Positions 33,476 to 45,182 of a stretch of DNA of 64,000 bases are shown in pieces. The stretch comes from Rhodotorula mucilaginosa (taxonomy: Eukaryota; Basidiomycota; Microbotryomycetes; Sporidiobolales; Sporidiobolaceae): NCBI GenBank assembly GCA_034406715.1, contig CP137873.1, forward strand, positions 62,001-126,000, read 5' to 3'. The notes beneath the pieces are model-generated. The model saw only the letters and a program-made list of their open reading frames with translations. It searched no databases and was not told the DNA's origin. Made by a program: the position numbers and the translations under genes. Position 1 is the stretch's first letter. Each line of letters starts with the position of its first letter.

Positions 33476-35067
33476 TTACTGCCCGTTGCCGACCGGGGGA
33501 GACACGTCCTCCGAGCTAACGCATTCGTGCTCGGCGAGGAAACGCTCTGCGGCTAGTGCGGCCTGGCATCCTGTACCCGCTGACGTGATTGCTTGCCTCC
33601 AAATCTTATCCTGTGTCCGGGCGATCCAAGGTGGTCAATTTTACGTCTTTTTTTTTGGCGCATTTTGGCGAGATTTTTGAACGCACCTGAACGTCTCCAG
33701 CCGCAAAGACACCGTCGACACTCGTCTCGGGAGTACCCGGCTTGGTCTTGATGTAACCATCCTCATCCAACTCGAGTTGACCCTTGACCAATTCCGTCGC
33801 GGGGACGTGACCGATCGCGTAGAACAAGCCGTTCACTTCGAGGTCGCGTTCCTCGCCCGTCTTGGTGTCCTTCAAGCGGAGGGCGGTCAACAACTCGCCG
33901 TCGCCCTTGGCTTCGATCGGGGTGGTGTTCCAGAGGACGGTGATTTTCGGGTGAGAGAGGGCGCGCTTGGCCATGACTTTCGAGGCGCGGAGGACGTCGC
34001 GGCGGACGAGCATGTACACGTGCGAGGCGTACTGTGGGGGAATTTGCACAAGGGTCAGAGACAGAATTAGAGCGGTCCAGAGAAAAGAGAGGAAAAGGGG
34101 GGCCGCACCTTGGTGAGGTACATGGCCTCTTCGCAGGCCGAGTCGCCACCGCCGACGACGGCGAGGGGCTTCTTCCTGAAAATGGGGACGGCGCCGTCGC
34201 AGACCGCGCAGGCCGAGATTCCACTCTGCCAGTACGTCTCCTCTCCCGGGATGTGCATCCTCTTGGCACTCGCGCCCGTCGCAATGATCAACGTCTCGGC
34301 CGTCTCGGGTTCGTTCTGCTCCTCCCCCTCGCGCCAGTACTTGAACGGCCGTTCGGACAAGTCGACCTTGGAGATGGTCTCGGTGTGGATGGTCGTGCCG
34401 AACCGGACCGACTGAGCGCGGAAGAGGTCCATCATCTCCGGGCCGCGGATCCCTTCCGGGAAACCGGGGAAGTTCTCGACGTCGGTGGTGGTGGTGAGTT
34501 GACCACCGGCGGCGAACCCGTTGGCGAGCATGCCCTCAAACATGACGGGGTTCAAGTTGGCGCGGGCGGCGTAGATCGCGGCCGTGTCTGGTGGCGCGGC
34601 GCGGGTGGTCAGTACCTCAGCTCGCCCCAGAACCAACAAGACGAGACATGGGACTCACGGCCTGCGGGACCGGACCCGATGATGACGACCTTGTTGTGCT
34701 TGGAGGGCTTTTCAGCGGCGGCGCCTCCGTTGACTTCGATTGGGGCCATGGCTGCCACGGGGGGACCATATCGTCAGTGATTGTCTCTATAGAGCATCGC
34801 TTGTGAATGGAATGGCTCACCGAACGGGGATGCGTAGAGGGTGCGAGTGGCAGTGAGAGTAGCGGCGGCGGTGGCAGCAAACGCGGCGGCTGTGGCTGCG
34901 GCTGGTCTGGTCGTCGGGCGGGACAAGAAGAAGGTGCGAGTGGTAGCTGCGATTCGAGTGTAGTACGCTCGGTGGGCCAGCGTGTCCTTTTGACGTTTGT
35001 GTCTAGAGTGAGAGAGAAGAGAGCGCTCTCCTCGCTCTTCTCTGCCGCGCTGCTGTCGGGATGACAA
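33476..35067 (-). CDS. TRR1: Thioredoxin reductase with a possible organelle-targeting leader
   Basis: This is a low-molecular-weight, FAD- and NADPH-dependent thioredoxin reductase. Exons are 35067-34821, 34751-34659, 34587-34109, 34031-33687 and 33610-33476, all in frame. FAD site: [20 protein letters not shown] across intron 2. Redox centre: [14 protein letters not shown] site: [18 protein letters not shown]-terminal FAD motif: [14 protein letters not shown], followed by [21 protein letters not shown]. Starting at MAPIEVNG (34749) gives 349 aa and a standard cytosolic enzyme. Starting at 35067 gives 432 aa with an Arg/Ala/Thr-rich leader lacking acidic residues near its end ([14 protein letters not shown]), as in mitochondrial presequences. 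Both may be used. Confidence 0.92.
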
Positions 35068-35731
35068 ATTCCAGACGCGCGCGCGGCTGACAAAATACAG
35101 CCGGCAAAGCCTCCCCTCAGTCAGTGCTCCACTTGGCAGTCTCTGGCCCTGGCAGGAAGTCTGGGTAGCCGTATACTCGTCAAAAGATGCTGCCTATTCA
35201 CCTTTGTGCGCTTCGAACTGCAGAGTGGCTTCTCGGGCGAGCTGTAGACCGGCCAATCAGACGTGGGCCAGAGAGGTGCGTGGCGTTGAAGCAGCGACTC
35301 GCCGTCGTTCCGCGCCAACTTGCCGATTGACTCGCTGATCTCGGCTTTGGCGGACTGACAAGACTCTGATCCAGTCTGACGTTGGGCGAGTGCGAGGAAT
35401 AGCGAGGTGAGCTGCCCACTCAGTAGCGTCCCTCGATACTGCCACCCGTTCTCCCCTCCCCTCGAGGCGACTCGGCCTCTCCACCTCGGCTCTCATCTCT
35501 TTCGACTTTTTCTCGCGACCCGCCTCGGACGGCTAGAGGCAAGGAGCGCGGCACGCTAAGACGAACTGACGCGCTCACCGTGCCTCACCCCCGCCTCCCC
35601 GCGAAACAGCTCATTCCAACTCGTCTTGCTACGCCTGTGCCGAGCGAACTCAAAGAAACACCTCCGCGGCTTAACTCCCGTTCGCCACCTCTCTCTCTAG
35701 CTGCGCATTCAACGGTTCTTGCAACAACGAG
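35068..35731. promoter_or_regulatory. Divergent promoter region TRR1/ILV3
   Basis: About 660 bp lie between the starts. No gene is seen. A CTCTCTCTCTAG tract lies close to the ILV3 start. No recognised operator is found. Confidence 0.35.
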
Positions 35732-38618
35732 ATGGTCAACGCAATCGTCCGCATGAGGACGGCATCGACCCGTCTCGGTCGGCGTGGGTTGGCGTCGACT
35801 CCGGCGACCAGGACTCGTTCCAACGACAGTAACGACCCGTTGGCACCCCCGCCCGGAGACCGCCCCAACCGCTACTCGTGAGTCGAGACGTTGTCGTCGC
35901 TGGGAGTGCTGGAACTGACACTGCGTGTCCTGGCAGGTACACCATCACGGCCGACAAGACTCAAGGGTCAGTCACCGCACTTCTATGCCACCCATCCCAC
36001 ATTTACTGACCCTGATTGCGCTCCCTTGACGTGAAACAGAGCCTCGCAAGCCATGTTGTACGCCACGGACCCGATCGACCAACCGGGAGATCTCGGCAAA
36101 CCCATGGTCGGAATCGCAAACGTCTGGTGAGTGTCCGCCCCCTCTCCTCCTTCAAAGCTGCAATTGTACTCTCGGAACAAGAGACAACCATTCTGACTGA
36201 GGTCTCCTCTGTGCGCACGCGCCAACAGGTACGAAGGCAACCCGTAAGTCTGCGCGCCTCCCGCCGCCCCCTTCTCTCTCTCATCCAGACTTTTCGACGC
36301 ACCTGCTAATCGCGCCGTCGCAAATCCACCCACCCCACCCAACACATCAAAAAAAATCCTCACAGCTGCAACAAGCACGTCCTGACTCTCGGTACCCGGA
36401 TCAAGAAATCGCTCGCCGATTCCGGCATCACGGGGTACGGGTTCGGGACGCCCGCCGTCTCGGACGGGATCTCGATGGGCACGTTCGGCATGAGTTACTC
36501 GCTCCAGTCGAGGGACTTGATCGCCGATGCGGTCGAGACCGTCGGGGGTGGGCATTGGTTGGATGGCATGGTCACCATTCCGGTCAGTCTCTCCTTCCTT
36601 TTCCTTCGTGCGGGAGGCTGCACGATGATGAGGAAACGGACGGCGTCTGACAGTTCTACAACCTTTGTCCCTTTGCGAATATAGGCTTGCGACAAGAACA
36701 TGTGCGTTCCGATTCTTACGCATCCCCAACCTCCCTTTTGCTGCGAGCGTTACCCTGTGCTGACACGTCGCTCTCCAAAGGCCCGGTGTATTGATGGCTC
36801 TCGGTCGCTTGAACCGACCCGGTCTCATGGGTGCGTTCTCCCCTTCTCCTTTCACCCGGCCCGAAACCCCTCCCACTGACGGCGCCGACAACCCGACAGT
36901 GTACGGCGGGACGATGCAACCCGGCTCGTGCGGCGCCGGCATGCCCTCCCTCGACGTCGTCTCGGCGTTCCAGTCGTACGGCAAGTATTTGGAGATGGGA
37001 GCGACGGAAGAGGCGGAGAAGGTCAGGCTCGACACGGTCCGGAATTCGTGCAGGAAGGAAGGTGGAGCTTGTGGAGGTGAGTGGTCATGCGCCGTCCTTT
37101 CTGGAGCAGGGAAAAGAAGGGGGAACTGATGGATGTTTTCGCCGCCGCACTCGCGCCAGGCATGTACACGGCCAAGTGAGTCTGCCCCTTCGCTTCGGAA
37201 AGCTAACGGCAACTGACCAGGACTTTCTCTCGCAGCACGATGGCTTCGGCGGCTGAAGCGATGGGCATGACCCTCCCCGGCTCGTCTTCGACTCCAACGG
37301 CATACAAGGAGAAGCAAGAAGAGTGCGACCTCGTCGGCCCGGCCATGCTCACCATGCTCGAGAAGAACATCCGCCCGCGCGACATCATGACCCGTTCGGC
37401 GTTCGAGAACGCCCTCGTCCTGACGATGATCTTGGGCGGTTCGACCAACGCCGTGTTGCACTTGATTGCGATCGCCAAGAGTGTCGGCATCGAGTTGACG
37501 ATCGATGATGTCCAGAGCGTTTCGGACCGCGTGCCGTTCCTCGCCGACCTGAAACCGAGTGGAAAGTATGTCATGGAGGACCTGCACAAGGTCGGAGGTG
37601 TTCCCGGTGCGTGCCTACCCTCCGCTCTCTTTCTCTTTCTCCGCCTTCGATCTCTCGGTCCTGACTAGACCGCACTTGCCCGCCCGCAGCCGTGCTCAAG
37701 TACCTGATGGAGCACAAGCTCATCGACGGCGACATCATGACCGTCAACGGTCGCCAGCTCGGCGACAACCTCGACCGCGCCAAGCCGCTCGCCGCCGGCC
37801 AGGACGTGATCCGCCCGCTCTCGCAACCGATCAAGTCGACCGGTCACCTCCGCATCCTCAAGGGCAACATCGCCCCGGGCGGTTGCGTCTCGAAAATTAC
37901 GGGTAAGGAAGGGTTGACCTTCCGCGGCAAGGCGCGCGTGTTTGACAACGAGGACGACGTCGTCCACGCGATCGAGACCAAGTCGATCAAGCAAGGGGAA
38001 AAGACCGTCATCGTCCTGCGGTACCTCGGACCGAAGGGTGGACCGGGCATGCCCGAGATGCTCAAGACGACGAGTATGGTCATGGGAGCCGGGTTGGGAC
38101 TCGACGTCGCGTGCGTGACGGACGGACGGTTCTCGGGCGGCACGCACGGATTCACGGTCGGCCACGTTGTGCCTGAGGCTTTCACGGGCGGCAACATTGC
38201 CCTCATCGAGGACGGTGATGTGAGTTCTCTTTCGCCGCTTCCTGTTTGCGCGCTGGTTCTAGAGCATTCCCAGAGGAGAAGGCCACGGAGGAGGAAACGA
38301 ACGCTGACTTGGACCTTCTCATTCCTCTCTCGCGACCTTGCGTCTACCTTTCGCGCGCGTTCAACAGGAGATCTACATCGACGCGGTCAAGAACACGATC
38401 GACATGAAGGTGTCGGAGGAGGAACTCGCCGAACGGCGCAAGAAGTGGGTCCCGCGGGAACCCAAAGTCAAGTCGGTGCGTCGCCCTCCGTGTCTCGCTC
38501 TCACCAATTTCCGTAGATTCTGTGAACTGACAAAAAGGACATATCTGTTCAGGGCGCGCTGTACAAGTACATCAAGCTCGTGTCGGACGCTTCGCACGGA
38601 GCCGTCACCGACTTGTGA
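35732..38618 (+). CDS. ILV3: Dihydroxy-acid dehydratase Ilv3 (mitochondrial)
   Basis: This Fe-S enzyme converts dihydroxy acids to keto acids in valine, isoleucine and leucine synthesis. The N-terminus ([19 protein letters not shown]) is a mitochondrial presequence. Early exons are 35732-35877, 35937-35966, 36040-36126, 36229-36243 (15 nt), 36366-36582 and 36685-36701 (17 nt); larger ones follow. Signatures include cluster-ligand regions around NPCNKH and [70 protein letters not shown] and the C-terminal [21 protein letters not shown]. The protein ends [11 protein letters not shown]. It is complete and has several very small exons at the 5' end. Confidence 0.94.
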
Positions 38619-38921
38619 AGAAAACCGGGAGGCGATCTTTTCCTTGGCTGTATTTTCCAACCCCTCCTTATGCATTTCATTTCGTTCATCCTCCAACCGA
38701 GTCGCTCCACCATGTCTGACCGTGAGTGTACAGATGTGCGCAAGTAGTGTCGTGCTTGACATTTTTCAAAGCCGCACCTGCTGCCGTTAAAGCAAACCTC
38801 GCAGGTCTGCTCTTCTGTCCGGAAGGCTAGACAAGAGCTGACAGTGTCTGTGTTTCAAAAACCCTAAGTTTGTTTCTAGAAAGGAAACCGCCCGCGCCGC
38901 GCCGCGCCGCCGTTGGAGAAT
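38619..38921. other. 3' flank of ILV3 and start of island 2
   Basis: A GC-only simple stretch (CGCGCCGCGCCGCGCCG, about 38893-38910) ends just before the stop of family gene F. Otherwise nothing is seen. Confidence 0.4.
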
Positions 38922-40429
38922 CTACCACCGTTGCGCAGTCTTTCCGTACCGAACCGCCATGCGGAGACCGAGTGCATGCTTGCCGGATGCAGCGTGATAT
39001 TGCGCCACAGCTGAAGGCATCATGAGAGGGAGGTCAAACCGAGACCAGAATTTCGGAACCAACTTTGTACGGTCCCCGCGGTAGTGCGCAGTTCCCGGGA
39101 ACGGTTTGTACCAGCTCAAATCTCCCTCATGTAAGTGGGGCAGCTCTGACTGGATTGTCTTGTGCTGCGCAACCTGCAGGGCATTCACCTGTTTCAGCTT
39201 CATAGATACACTTGCAGGGGATGAGGAAATGTCTGCTCTGCCCACCATACAGTGGTCAACATATGCAGGCGTCCACAACATCTGTTGTTTAAGCAATGTA
39301 AAATACTGGATCAGATCAGTAGCAGCATGGGGAAGGAAACGATCCACGTACTGCATAGTTGAGCGCAATGAAATAGCCGTCGTGTTGACCGATCTCGCGA
39401 CACCGCGAGGAAATGTGGCGAAGCAGTGTGCAGAAATGCATCTGCTGCAGCCGGGGGAGGGACATGTACCACTTTTCCACCGGCTCGCTCCGGAGCCAGA
39501 CAAGACTCATCTGGGCATTCCAGACCTCTGATTGGGTGTCGCCCTTTGCCTTGTCGATGTGGAAAAGGATTCCTGAGACGGCAAGATTGATCCGCTGCAG
39601 CACAGAGTGATCGGTCCCAGCTGAATTGCTCCACTCCAGGGCTTTCTGCAGTGGAGCACCGCTGTCAATGAATGTCATTGGCGGGGCATAGCGCGTCCAG
39701 GGGAGCAACGCAGCCTGTTCCCAAGACTTCGCCCAGAGGGTTTTAGGGCACGGGACCTCTGTGTGATAGCGGCGCTGACATCCAGATTAGAGTATGAGTG
39801 CGAGGCCGGTAGTCGGTGAAAAGCTGGACTGGAACACACCATCCTTTCGAGCATGGCAGGTGGTGTACGTGCAAGCTGAGGCAGCAGGATTAAGTCCGCC
39901 TTGCACACAAAGTCATCCACCCACAGGAAACAAGGGGACCCACAAATATTGCGCAGATACAGAGCCTTGTGCCTGACCTGATTATATCCCTTTCTTCCTC
40001 TGACATTTCTTCTGGCCAACATGTGCTGTATGCTTCATCCTTAAGCTGGGTGACGTCCTGAACGAGCTCATCAAGCACTTGCGAGTAGATTTTGGCTACC
40101 ATTGCGGGTGAGCATGTGCTTGTGAATGTACAGGAGCGCATCCAGCTTGAGTCCGTTGAGTGAAAGACTGCTTTGGTCCTAGCAGTCCAATCGTGGAAGG
40201 CTGAGAAAATTGGATTGGCTCCTCCGCACACTGCTTGAGGCAGGCTTGTCAGCAGCTTGCCAAGCCGAATTTCCACTGTATGGATGTGAACATCAGCGTT
40301 GCGCCCATCCTCAGGGTGAGGCGGGAAGATTGGTCCAGCGAGTGGACGCTGGCGATACTCTTGTGTCTGCCAGACAACTTCGTCGCAGATTTTAGGGTGG
40401 TGGTCCAGGTTCAGGATCAGCAGCGTCAT
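38922..40429 (-). CDS. Twin-microexon family protein F (unknown function), island 2
   Basis: Five exons with phase-0 introns (40429-39944, 39875-39840, 39774-39352, 39281-39246, about 39173-38922) give about 410 aa. Exon 1 begins MTLLILNLDHHPKICDEVV and has QTQEYRQRPL. Microexon 2 encodes LARTPPAMLERM. Exon 3 has KSWEQAALLPWTRYAPP, VEKWYMSLPRLQQMHFCTLL and ends DGYFIALNYA. Microexon 4 encodes MLWTPAYVDHCM. The last exon has WYKPFPGT and ends RMAVRYGKTAQRW. A second acceptor would lengthen the last exon by 15 nt. It is the first of four same-strand paralogues between ILV3 and ARP6. It has no signal peptide or known domain. The model rests on agreement of exon phase and motif order with six paralogues. 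Confidence 0.74.
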
Positions 40430-40511
40430 GCTGGATGCTTCTGTCCAAAGGAGGCCGGGTGAAGAGGAACGGGAAGAGGTCAGCCCAGATGAGACGGATC
40501 GACTTGATACT

Positions 40512-40526
40512 CGGCTTGTCCGCGGA
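40512..40526 (-). promoter_or_regulatory. Family promoter motif upstream of gene F
   Basis: In gene sense the site reads TCCGCGGACAAGCCG, 82 bp before the start codon. Confidence 0.75.
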
Positions 40527-40965
40527 GCTGCGAAAGCAGGTCCGAGCGCGTCGGGGAAACAAGCTCAGTCCGCTGGTGCTCACCGTGCAAAGACCCCAAC
40601 ACAGCCTCCCCGACGGTCCGCTGCTAAATAACCCGACAACACCACTCTAACGTCGGTTTGATGTGGAGCTCGAGGACACTGAGTGGACCTTCTTATTCCT
40701 CTTCCGCGATACGCAATGCCTTGCACTTCTCATAGAAGATCCACACTGCCGGGGTCTCAATTCCAGTGACCTGACCAGATATCTCTCTCTGTAACAGACT
40801 ATAAAGTGATATCAAGCGTGTGCTAACTGAAGTTTTTTGTAACCCTGGGTCTGATCAGCCCAGGCTTTTAAAAGGCATAGACAAGAAGAGGCATGGACAA
40901 ACACAAACAGCATCCATATTCCACGTCCTCCTTGGCATGGTGCCTGCCTATCACTGGGATCAACT
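40527..40965. other. Spacer between family genes F and E
   Basis: The stretch runs from upstream of gene F to the stop of gene E. No gene is seen. Confidence 0.4.
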
Positions 40966-42482
40966 TTACCACCGCTGCTCTGCCCCACAGTAAGGAATCG
41001 CCACACTGCCTCCTGGGGTAGGCTCGCCATGTGCAGCCTGCAGTCGTGCCACTTCCGAAGGCATCTTGTTATAGGTATAAAAGCGTCCCCAGATTGTCGG
41101 GTCCAGTTGTGTCCAGTCGTGACAGTACAAGCTGCCAGGGAAAGGTGGAAGGCATGGCGCCCTACCATGTGGGTATTTGAGAGTAGATGTATGCCTGTCA
41201 TGTTGTACATACTGCAAAGTTCAACAGTGTGTGTGTCAGCTTGTCCAAGATGAGACCTGAAGTGACTTTGTGGAACACTTTATCAACCCACCATCCACCT
41301 TTGAACAGTGTCCGGTGTCCAAGACATCTACTTGAGCTGAATTAGTACTAAGTACTGTGAAGGACCAGTGTGAATGGACTGATCAGACTCACTGCATACT
41401 TGAGTGCAATAAAGCAGCCGTTGTCTCTGCCAATTAGGCGGCATTGCAGCGAGATGTGGTAAAGCAGTGTGCAGAAAATCTGGTGCTCGAGCTCTGTAAG
41501 AGACCAGTACCAGACTTCTACCGGCTTGCTTGCCAGCCACTGAAGACTGCTTTGGGCTTTTTGAGCTATGTTGTCATCTCTGGCGTATTTCCAGCGAGAC
41601 AGGATCCCGCGTACTGCTCTGTCAAGTATTGAGAGGACAGAACGGGTGGCACCGCCCCAGGTGCTCCATACCAAGGCAGTGCGCAGCTGAGTATCTCTAG
41701 GAGGGTATATGATTGAGGAGCATGTCCAAGGGAGCAAGGCAGGCTGCTCCCAAGAGTGTTCCCAAAGCGCTGTAGGGCATGGAATGCCACGTGGGCAGAA
41801 GCGGTGCTGACCATACAGGTGCAGGTGTAAGTGCAGGAGACTTGTGATCCCATATAACTTCAACGTACCATCCTCTCAAGCATGGCGCTTGGTGTACGCG
41901 CAAGCTGGCAGGAAAAATTTAGCCCTTCTGGCAGTATCACAGAGGGCCTTCATCTGAGCACGGTAGAGGACTCACAAACACTGCTGCTGCATGCAATGCC
42001 ATGCTTGCCTTGAAGGCATGCCTTTTGCCCATTTTCATCCATTTCTGGTGGAATCCCTTCTCGCCTTCATTCCGGAGCCACTTGATGTCCGCAACAAGCT
42101 CCTCAAGCACGCAGCAGTATACCGGTGCGGCCATTGTGCTTGACTGCATCCAGCCTGGATGATCTCCCTCCGGGGAGACTGTCTCTGTGAGAAAGACCAC
42201 TGCATTTCTTCCAAACCAGTCGGCGGCGGCGGCCGAAAGCATCTCATCTGCTCGCCACATCCCTGCGCGAAAACATAGGTCTTTGACCAGCTGCTTAAGC
42301 TCATCAAGCGCATACTGAATGCGCCTGTTTGGGTTGAAGTTCTCGCCAGGCGGAGGCACGGGGACGGGCGTGGTGAGCGGCCGGTTGCGGTACTCTTGTG
42401 TTTCCCGGACAACCTCGTCGCATTGCTGAGGGTCCTTGTCAAGGCGGAGAGCAACCAAGTGCAGAGTGCTGCTGTTCTCCAT
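40966..42482 (-). CDS. Twin-microexon family protein E (unknown function), island 2
   Basis: Exons 42482-41976, 41904-41869, 41806-41393, 41327-41292 and 41211-40966 are all multiples of 3 and give 412 aa. Exon 1 carries DPQQCDEVVRETQEYRNRPL and later CVLEELVADIKWL. Microexon 2 encodes LARTPSAMLERM. Exon 3 has HSWEQPALLPWT, VEVWYWSLTELEHQIFCTLL and ends FIALKYA. Microexon 4 encodes MSWTPDTVQRWM. The last exon has CLPPFPGS and ends CGAEQRW. It is closest to genes F, D and C. A Pro-rich linker (PVPVPPPGENF) follows the N-terminal motif. An in-frame ATG seven codons upstream (42503) is an alternative start. Confidence 0.75.
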
Positions 42483-42571
42483 GGGCGGCAGGCCTATGGG
42501 CATCCGTTGACCTGGAAGAAGAGCAGAGCGACTGGGAGACAGGCCGGAAAAAGCGTTGAGGTTCGCGGTTT

Positions 42572-42585
42572 CGGCTTGTCCGCGG
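42572..42585 (-). promoter_or_regulatory. Family promoter motif upstream of gene E
   Basis: In gene sense the site reads CCGCGGACAAGCCG, 89 bp before the chosen start. The base before the core differs from most copies. Confidence 0.72.
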
Positions 42586-42894
42586 GTTCGACCGACACCG
42601 TCTGAGCGCCTTTCACTCGAAGGTTTTTTTCCTACATAGCACCAAAGCGCTGTGACGCGCATCCCGTAAAGTCGGACAGGATATCCTTGGGATAAGGATC
42701 TGACACGGCCAAGCACTCACGAAGCTACCTGCCTCCCTGAGCTCTGAATTTACCCGCACCCTCCATAAGACATGTGAGAAACCAGCGGACCAGCGGACTG
42801 TCTAGTTTACAAGCGCCCTGGCGCATCAGCCCTGTCACGCTCAGGATCGTGGCAGGTTCGGATCGCGAGCTGTAAAATTGTAAAACCTCAGACT

Positions 42895-42908
42895 CGGAGT
42901 GTCCGCGG
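42895..42908 (-). promoter_or_regulatory. Orphan motif-like site in the E-D spacer
   Basis: In minus sense it reads CCGCGGACACTCCG. It keeps the CGG-N5-CCG core but lies about 410 bp from the gene E start, beyond the usual distance. Confidence 0.4.
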
Positions 42909-42914
42909 CCGCGC

Positions 42915-42950
42915 ACGCGACGCGGACCGTTCACGCGACGCGGACCGTTC
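42915..42950. repeat. 18-bp tandem repeat, two units
   Basis: The unit ACGCGACGCGGACCGTTC occurs twice with no spacer (42915-42932 and 42933-42950), directly beside the orphan motif-like site. Confidence 0.85.
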
Positions 42951-43528
42951 ACGACCCGTAGGAGTCAGCGGTGACTTCGTCTCGAGCTACCGGAGACTGT
43001 GGTCTTGTCAATGGGGAGCCACAATATACCCCGCAAGCGCAGGCTGCCTGAAACGCTTCTGATCATGCGCTTGAAAGGGAACTAAGAAAGAGAAGGCAAA
43101 AGAAAACAAAAAGAAAAAAAGAACACTTGCTAGCTAAGCTCCCAAAGGACGCAGGTGCTTCTGTTATGACTCACATAAGGTCTGAAGACAAGGGATGCAC
43201 AACAAAGCATTTCAAAGGCACATCACTTTGATTTGATGAGGGCGAACAAGACAGCAAGGAAATAACACACAAGCAGGATGACACACCTACCGCGGATAGA
43301 GGTAGACTGCTTTGCTATGGACAACCGCTGTACGCATTTTGTATGGAGATTGAAAAAGCTTCCTAAGTCTGCCCGCACACTGCAAAGTTAAATTGCCGCT
43401 ACCTCCGCCACCAAAACAAAGCTTCACCACAGCTGCTCAGAGCCTGCTCTACCACCCAGATCAGACTTTTGGTCTGCTCGTGCACCAGTATGTCTGACGT
43501 GCTGCATGGCGCATCTATCCGCTTGCCC

Positions 43529-45001
43529 TCAGATTGGTGGCTCCAGTGCCCCATGGTGAGGAACTCTGTCGGAACCCGGAAATGGTCGGAGCGGGATTCG
43601 GACCCGGTCATGCAGGTCATGTCGGTTCTCTTCCCGTTCCTGTCCACAGAGCAGGGACAGTCAGAGGATGAGCATCAATACGGCCAATATGGGGAAGGGG
43701 ACTGAGAGATCTGGACCAAAGCCCAAAATGACAGACAGAAAGCTTGCTCAGACTTGCTCACCATCCAGGCCTGGACATGGCCAGGTGTCCACAGTGACTA
43801 GACAGATCTTGGGGTGAGCTTTTTGATCAGAATTTTTGTGGAGCAGAAGGAGTCACGCACCGCATAGTTGAGCGCAATGAAGCACCCGTCTTCCCAACTG
43901 ACGCAACCGCATTCCAAAGCAATGTGTCGGACAAGCATGCAGAATGACTTTTGCTGCATGTGAGTGAGTTGTTCATACCAATCTGTCACGTGTTGAGCCC
44001 TGAGCCAGGCAAAACACTTCCAGGCCTCCGTCGGAAGAGCATTGACCGCCCAGCCTGCGTCCGACACAGCATCTCGGTGAAGTTGGATTCTCCAGATGGC
44101 TGCCGAGATCCAATTGTGAATTGATTCAACCCCTTCCCCTGCATACCACGGTAGAGCGGCGTGAGGAAGGGCATATGGCTGGGGAAAGTTGCGCGGCGGT
44201 GCGTAGCGCACCCAATGGTGCAAAGCGGGTTGCTCCCATGAGCAGTGCCAAAGCGGCTCAGGGCACGGGACATAGCCTGTGCGGCGCTGTCATGCACATA
44301 AAGCAGTCAAGATTGCAGGTGTCAGCGAAAACAATCCCACACGGGCAAAGATTCAAACAAAAGGAATGGTGCACCATGCGTTCAAGCATTGCGGGTGGGG
44401 TGCGAGCAAGCTGTGAGATGGTAGGGACTTCTCTGAGTCAGTAGTTCCAGTAAACATTGAGGTGCATAGAAAAACACACAAAGATGACTTTGACCTGCAA
44501 CATCAATCTGCTCAATGCGGCATGCCTCGTATGCTCATTCGGGATCCCTCGCCAATTTGCGTGCAGCCGATGAATACCACTCTTGAGGTCGTGAATGAGC
44601 TCATCCATCACGCATTTGTACAGGTCTGCTGATCTTGTCTCTCGCTGTAACCAGCGAGGGCCGGTCGGAGAACAAAACACGGCCCGGTTCCGTTGTGCCC
44701 AGTCGACGGCCGCCTTCATCATGCCATTGAGATCCAAGGTCTCGGGACGTTGGAGTGCCAACCGGGGCAGTAACAGCAAGTGTTGGTAGACCTCCTGAAA
44801 GTCTTGATGGAGTGGGGAAAGGACCCCATCAAGGTATGGCTCGACAGGCGCGGGCTGGGGCGGCTGGACGGGTACGAGCGGGAGCGGCTCGACAGGTGCG
44901 AGTGGAAGAAGGTCACGACGCCGATAATCTTGCGTTTCGCGGATGACTGCTTCGCACAGGTGCGGCTCTCGGTTCCAATCGAGCCTGACCAGGTTCGCCA
45001 T
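43529..45001 (-). CDS. Twin-microexon family protein D (unknown function), island 2, short C-terminus
   Basis: Exons 45001-44480, 44410-44375, 44286-43861, 43797-43762 and 43639-43529 give 376 aa with phase-0 introns. Exon 1 begins MANLVRLDWNREPHLCEAVI and has RETQDYRRRDLLPL, followed by a Pro/Val-rich repeat. Microexon 2 encodes LARTPPAMLERM. Exon 3 has CSWEQPALHHWVRYAPP, VTDWYEQLTHMQQKSFCMLV and ends DGCFIALNYA. Microexon 4 encodes SLWTPGHVQAWM. The last exon has IPLRPFPGSD but ends soon after (LEPPI), so the C-terminus is much shorter than in E or F. Whether this is functional or early decay is unclear. An in-frame ATG lies 11 codons upstream (45034). Confidence 0.7.
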
Positions 45002-45072
45002 TAGTGGGTCGCGCAAGTGTTCTTTGAGAAGCACGAAAGAGCAGATCGTCGAACGTCGACGAAGTACGGCAT

Positions 45073-45087
45073 TCGGCTTGTCCGCGG
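45073..45087 (-). promoter_or_regulatory. Family promoter motif upstream of gene D, proximal copy
   Basis: In gene sense the site reads TCCGCGGACAAGCCG, 71 bp before the chosen start. Confidence 0.75.
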
Positions 45088-45182
45088 ATGAGCGGTCGCC
45101 CGAGCTTGGGTCAACCTGAGGATTCGCAGCGGACTAGACCGTCTTGGAAGCCATCGGGAGCTAGGCAAGCGCACATCGATCT

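Larger units (their letters stand above)
42586..43528. other. Spacer between family genes E and D
   Basis: No gene is supported. The stretch contains a ninth motif-like site and an 18-bp tandem repeat (listed separately). A purine-rich, AT-richer part at about 43080-43130 includes AAAGAAAACAAAAAGAAAAA. Confidence 0.5.
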
